NCBI GenBank assembly: GCA_031287585.1
Contig: JAITST010000436.1
Location: 1 to 5,625, forward strand
Length of the DNA stretch: 5,625 nucleotides
Source of the DNA: Planctomycetaceae bacterium
GTDB lineage: Bacteria; Planctomycetota; Planctomycetia; Pirellulales; Thermoguttaceae
Direction: 5' to 3'
A program made the translations under genes and the position numbers. Below the pieces are notes generated by a model. The model was given only the letters and a program-made list of their open reading frames with translations. It was not told the DNA's origin and made no database searches. Below, piece after piece: positions 4,452 through 5,625 of the stretch (the first letter of the stretch is position 1; every line of letters starts with the position of its first letter).

Positions 4452-5420
4452 TCACCATCCCGACGACATTTCCCGTTTTCCGTTTTCGATTACCATTGCT
4501 TCTGTGTTTGGTAAACGTTCGATTATTTGTATTCCTTTCTTCGCACCGAGTACGCACATTATTGATGCTAATACGTCGGCTGTTGTTGCGTTGTCAGAAC
4601 GTACTGCCGCGAAACGCGGCGTTGTCACTCCTAGTCCGGTTTTGGGGTCTAGGATATGTGAGTAGCGAGTTCCGTTTAGTTCCACGAATTGGAACGTGTC
4701 GCCTGATACCGCTAGTGCGTTGTCTTTTAGGTTTACAAACTCTTCGACGTTATTCTTTTCGCCTACCGCAACTTTCCAGCCGCCGCTTGTCTTATCTCTT
4801 GTGCCGCCCGCTACTATGTCGCCGCCCGCGTCTATCAGGAAATTTTTCACTCCCGTTTTCTTCACCGCGTTTGCCGCCTCGTCTAACGCATAACCTTTCG
4901 CGATGCCGCCGAAATCGAATCGGATACCTTTTTTTTGCAGCCGGATAGATTTTGTTTTCTCGTCTAGTTCGACAAACTTGAAACCTACCAACGTCTGTGA
5001 CTTCGTTAACAACTCGTCCGACGGCAACTCATTGTTACGCCGTGAACGCCGCCATAATCTTGTCAACGGCGCGATTGTTACATCGAACGTTCCGTCTGAT
5101 AGTTCGTAAAACTTTTTCGATTCCGTTAGTACCATGAAAACGTCGTCTGAAACTTTACGCCACGTAGGTTCGGTATCGTTGTCGGCATCTTTGGTTAGCA
5201 ACACGATTTCGCTGTCGCTACGATAATCGCTCATTGCCGCGTCAATGTCGTCAAACCGTTTGAACGCGGCATCCGCGGCGGTTGCCGCGTCCTGCTTCAC
5301 GCCGCAGAAAACCAAAACGCGGACTGGTAAGCCCATACAAGGTTTCTCAAACTCGAACGGTTCCTCGGCGGTAACGATTGAATATGAAAGGAGCAGGAAT
5401 ACAAATAAAATCTTTTGCAT
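4452..5420 (-). CDS. apbE: FAD:protein FMN transferase (ApbE family), secreted, 322 aa
   Basis: ApbE enzymes use FAD and Mg2+ to attach FMN covalently to Thr/Ser of exported redox proteins such as Rnf/Nqr subunits. The start is the ATG at 5420, which gives an immediate signal peptide: MQK, a hydrophobic core ILFVFLLLSYSIV and a likely signal peptidase I site after VTA (about residue 18). There is no lipobox Cys. An in-frame ATG at 5483 would bury this signal behind 21 extra residues. Family motifs in order: CMGLPVRV (28-35), GTFDVTIAPLTRLW (110-123), FDFGGIAKGYALD (168-180), LIDAGGDIVAGG (195-206), SGDTFQFVELNGTRYSHILDP (239-259) and NATTADVLASIMCVLGAKKG (277-296). D282 is the expected Mg ligand; the second ligand, usually Thr, appears as Ser286. 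Length matches the family. It converges on hydS with 74 bp between stop codons. It might be a shared redox locus, but no flavinylation target is visible here. Confidence 0.93.
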   Translation of the reverse strand: MQKILFVFLLLSYSIVTAEEPFEFEKPCMGLPVRVLVFCGVKQDAATAADAAFKRFDDIDAAMSDYRSDSEIVLLTKDADNDTEPTWRKVSDDVFMVLTESKKFYELSDGTFDVTIAPLTRLWRRSRRNNELPSDELLTKSQTLVGFKFVELDEKTKSIRLQKKGIRFDFGGIAKGYALDEAANAVKKTGVKNFLIDAGGDIVAGGTRDKTSGGWKVAVGEKNNVEEFVNLKDNALAVSGDTFQFVELNGTRYSHILDPKTGLGVTTPRFAAVRSDNATTADVLASIMCVLGAKKGIQIIERLPNTEAMVIENGKREMSSGW

Positions 5421-5475
5421 TTGATTATGTGGTTTATTAAACGTTGATACAAATCCATACCTCGCAAGCAAATGT

Positions 5476-5484
5476 ATTATCACA
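5476..5484 (-). promoter_or_regulatory. Possible extended -10 of apbE
   Basis: On the minus strand TGTGATAAT contains GATAAT (5/6 to TATAAT) preceded by TG in the extended -10 position. It would start transcription near 5469, about 49 nt before the apbE ATG, a spacing like that predicted for the other genes in the window. No good -35 is seen, and the region is AT-rich. Confidence 0.3.
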
Positions 5485-5492
5485 AGTATTTT

Positions 5493-5504
5493 ACTGTACT
5501 TTCC
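5493..5504 (+). repeat. Inverted repeat, left copy (ACTGTACTTTCC)
   Basis: ACTGTACTTTCC here and GGAGAGTACAGT at 5614-5625 form a 12-bp inverted repeat with 11 of 12 matches, enclosing 109 bp. The right copy touches the window edge, so its true extent is unknown. It could be short terminal repeats of a small element or paired protein sites. No transposase is visible. Confidence 0.4.
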
Positions 5505-5550
5505 TCAAAATCACAATACGAAAAATACATAAATTTGGTGTTTGAATTAA

Positions 5551-5625
5551 ATGACATATATCTTTTGGGGAATGAAACACATTCAATTTGGCAACTCTTC
5601 CGAACAGTTTCTTGGAGAGTACAGT
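5551..5625 (+). CDS. Possible 5' end of an unidentified gene (25 codons, runs off right edge)
   Basis: An ATG at 5551 opens a frame that stays open to the window edge, beginning MTYIFWGMKHIQFGNSSEQF. No Shine-Dalgarno is visible (TTTGAATTAA precedes it). The opposite strand is also open across this stretch, so the coding strand is not settled. Twenty-five residues are too few to recognise a family. Confidence 0.2.
   Translation, partial: MTYIFWGMKHIQFGNSSEQFLGEYS
5614..5625 (-). repeat. Inverted repeat, right copy (GGAGAGTACAGT)
   Basis: Partner of 5493-5504. The match could continue past the window edge only if the repeat is not already complete; outward of the left copy lies TTTT, so AAAA would be expected beyond 5625 if it extends. 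Confidence 0.4.

Noticed and set aside
4385..4948. 187-aa plus-strand ORF over apbE
   Set aside because: Antisense to ApbE, Arg/Leu/Ser-rich with no domain; ApbE motifs on the other strand are unmistakable.
5491..5625. 44-codon minus-strand open frame entering from the right edge
   Set aside because: No recognisable motif and no way to choose it over the plus-strand frame; AT-rich chance openness is likely.

Overview
The window looks like chromosomal DNA from a planctomycete-like bacterium (phylum Planctomycetota), probably an anaerobic one. The phylum call rests mainly on the RpoB N-terminus at the left edge. Its wording (GIEAVLRESFPIES, RYEPDECRQLHLTYG, DVYLGDIPVMIGGGEFIINGAERVIVSQLHRSPGIDF) resembles planctomycete RpoB as I remember it, and no alignment was run. 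The anaerobic lifestyle is inferred from a [FeFe]-hydrogenase-type sensor. Coding regions look moderate in GC, while the intergenic DNA is long, AT-rich and full of palindromes.

Layout. (1) 1-488, minus strand: 5' part of rpoB, with an AGGAG ribosome binding site and a possible promoter. (2) 489-979: a divergent intergenic region with a start-less open frame of unknown status and a plausible promoter facing right. (3) 980-1913, plus strand: a two-gene unit, a DUF3467 protein (GTG start, good Shine-Dalgarno) followed 7 bp later by a 200-aa NUDIX-family predicted phosphoesterase. (4) 1914-2622: a 709-bp gap holding two consecutive imperfect palindromes of about 120 bp, a diverged direct repeat, a 36-codon minus-strand hydrophobic ORF, a bulged stem-loop, and the probable promoter and dyad of the next gene. 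(5) 2623-4377, plus strand: a PAS-domain sensory [FeFe]-hydrogenase-like protein (group C, HydS type). (6) 4452-5420, minus strand: a secreted ApbE-family FAD:protein FMN transferase, convergent with hydS. (7) 5421-5625: AT-rich DNA with a 12-bp inverted repeat pair and possibly the first codons of another gene.

How the genes may work together. The clearest biology is redox: HydS should sense H2 or redox state through its H-cluster and pass the signal through a [4Fe-4S] domain, a PAS domain and a C-terminal coiled coil. ApbE attaches FMN covalently to exported or membrane redox proteins such as Rnf/Nqr-type subunits. No phosphatase, kinase, catalytic hydrogenase or maturase is present here, so the output of HydS must be encoded elsewhere. 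The DUF3467-NUDIX pair and rpoB look like unrelated housekeeping neighbours. I found no tRNA, rRNA, CRISPR array, transposase or recognisable defence system.
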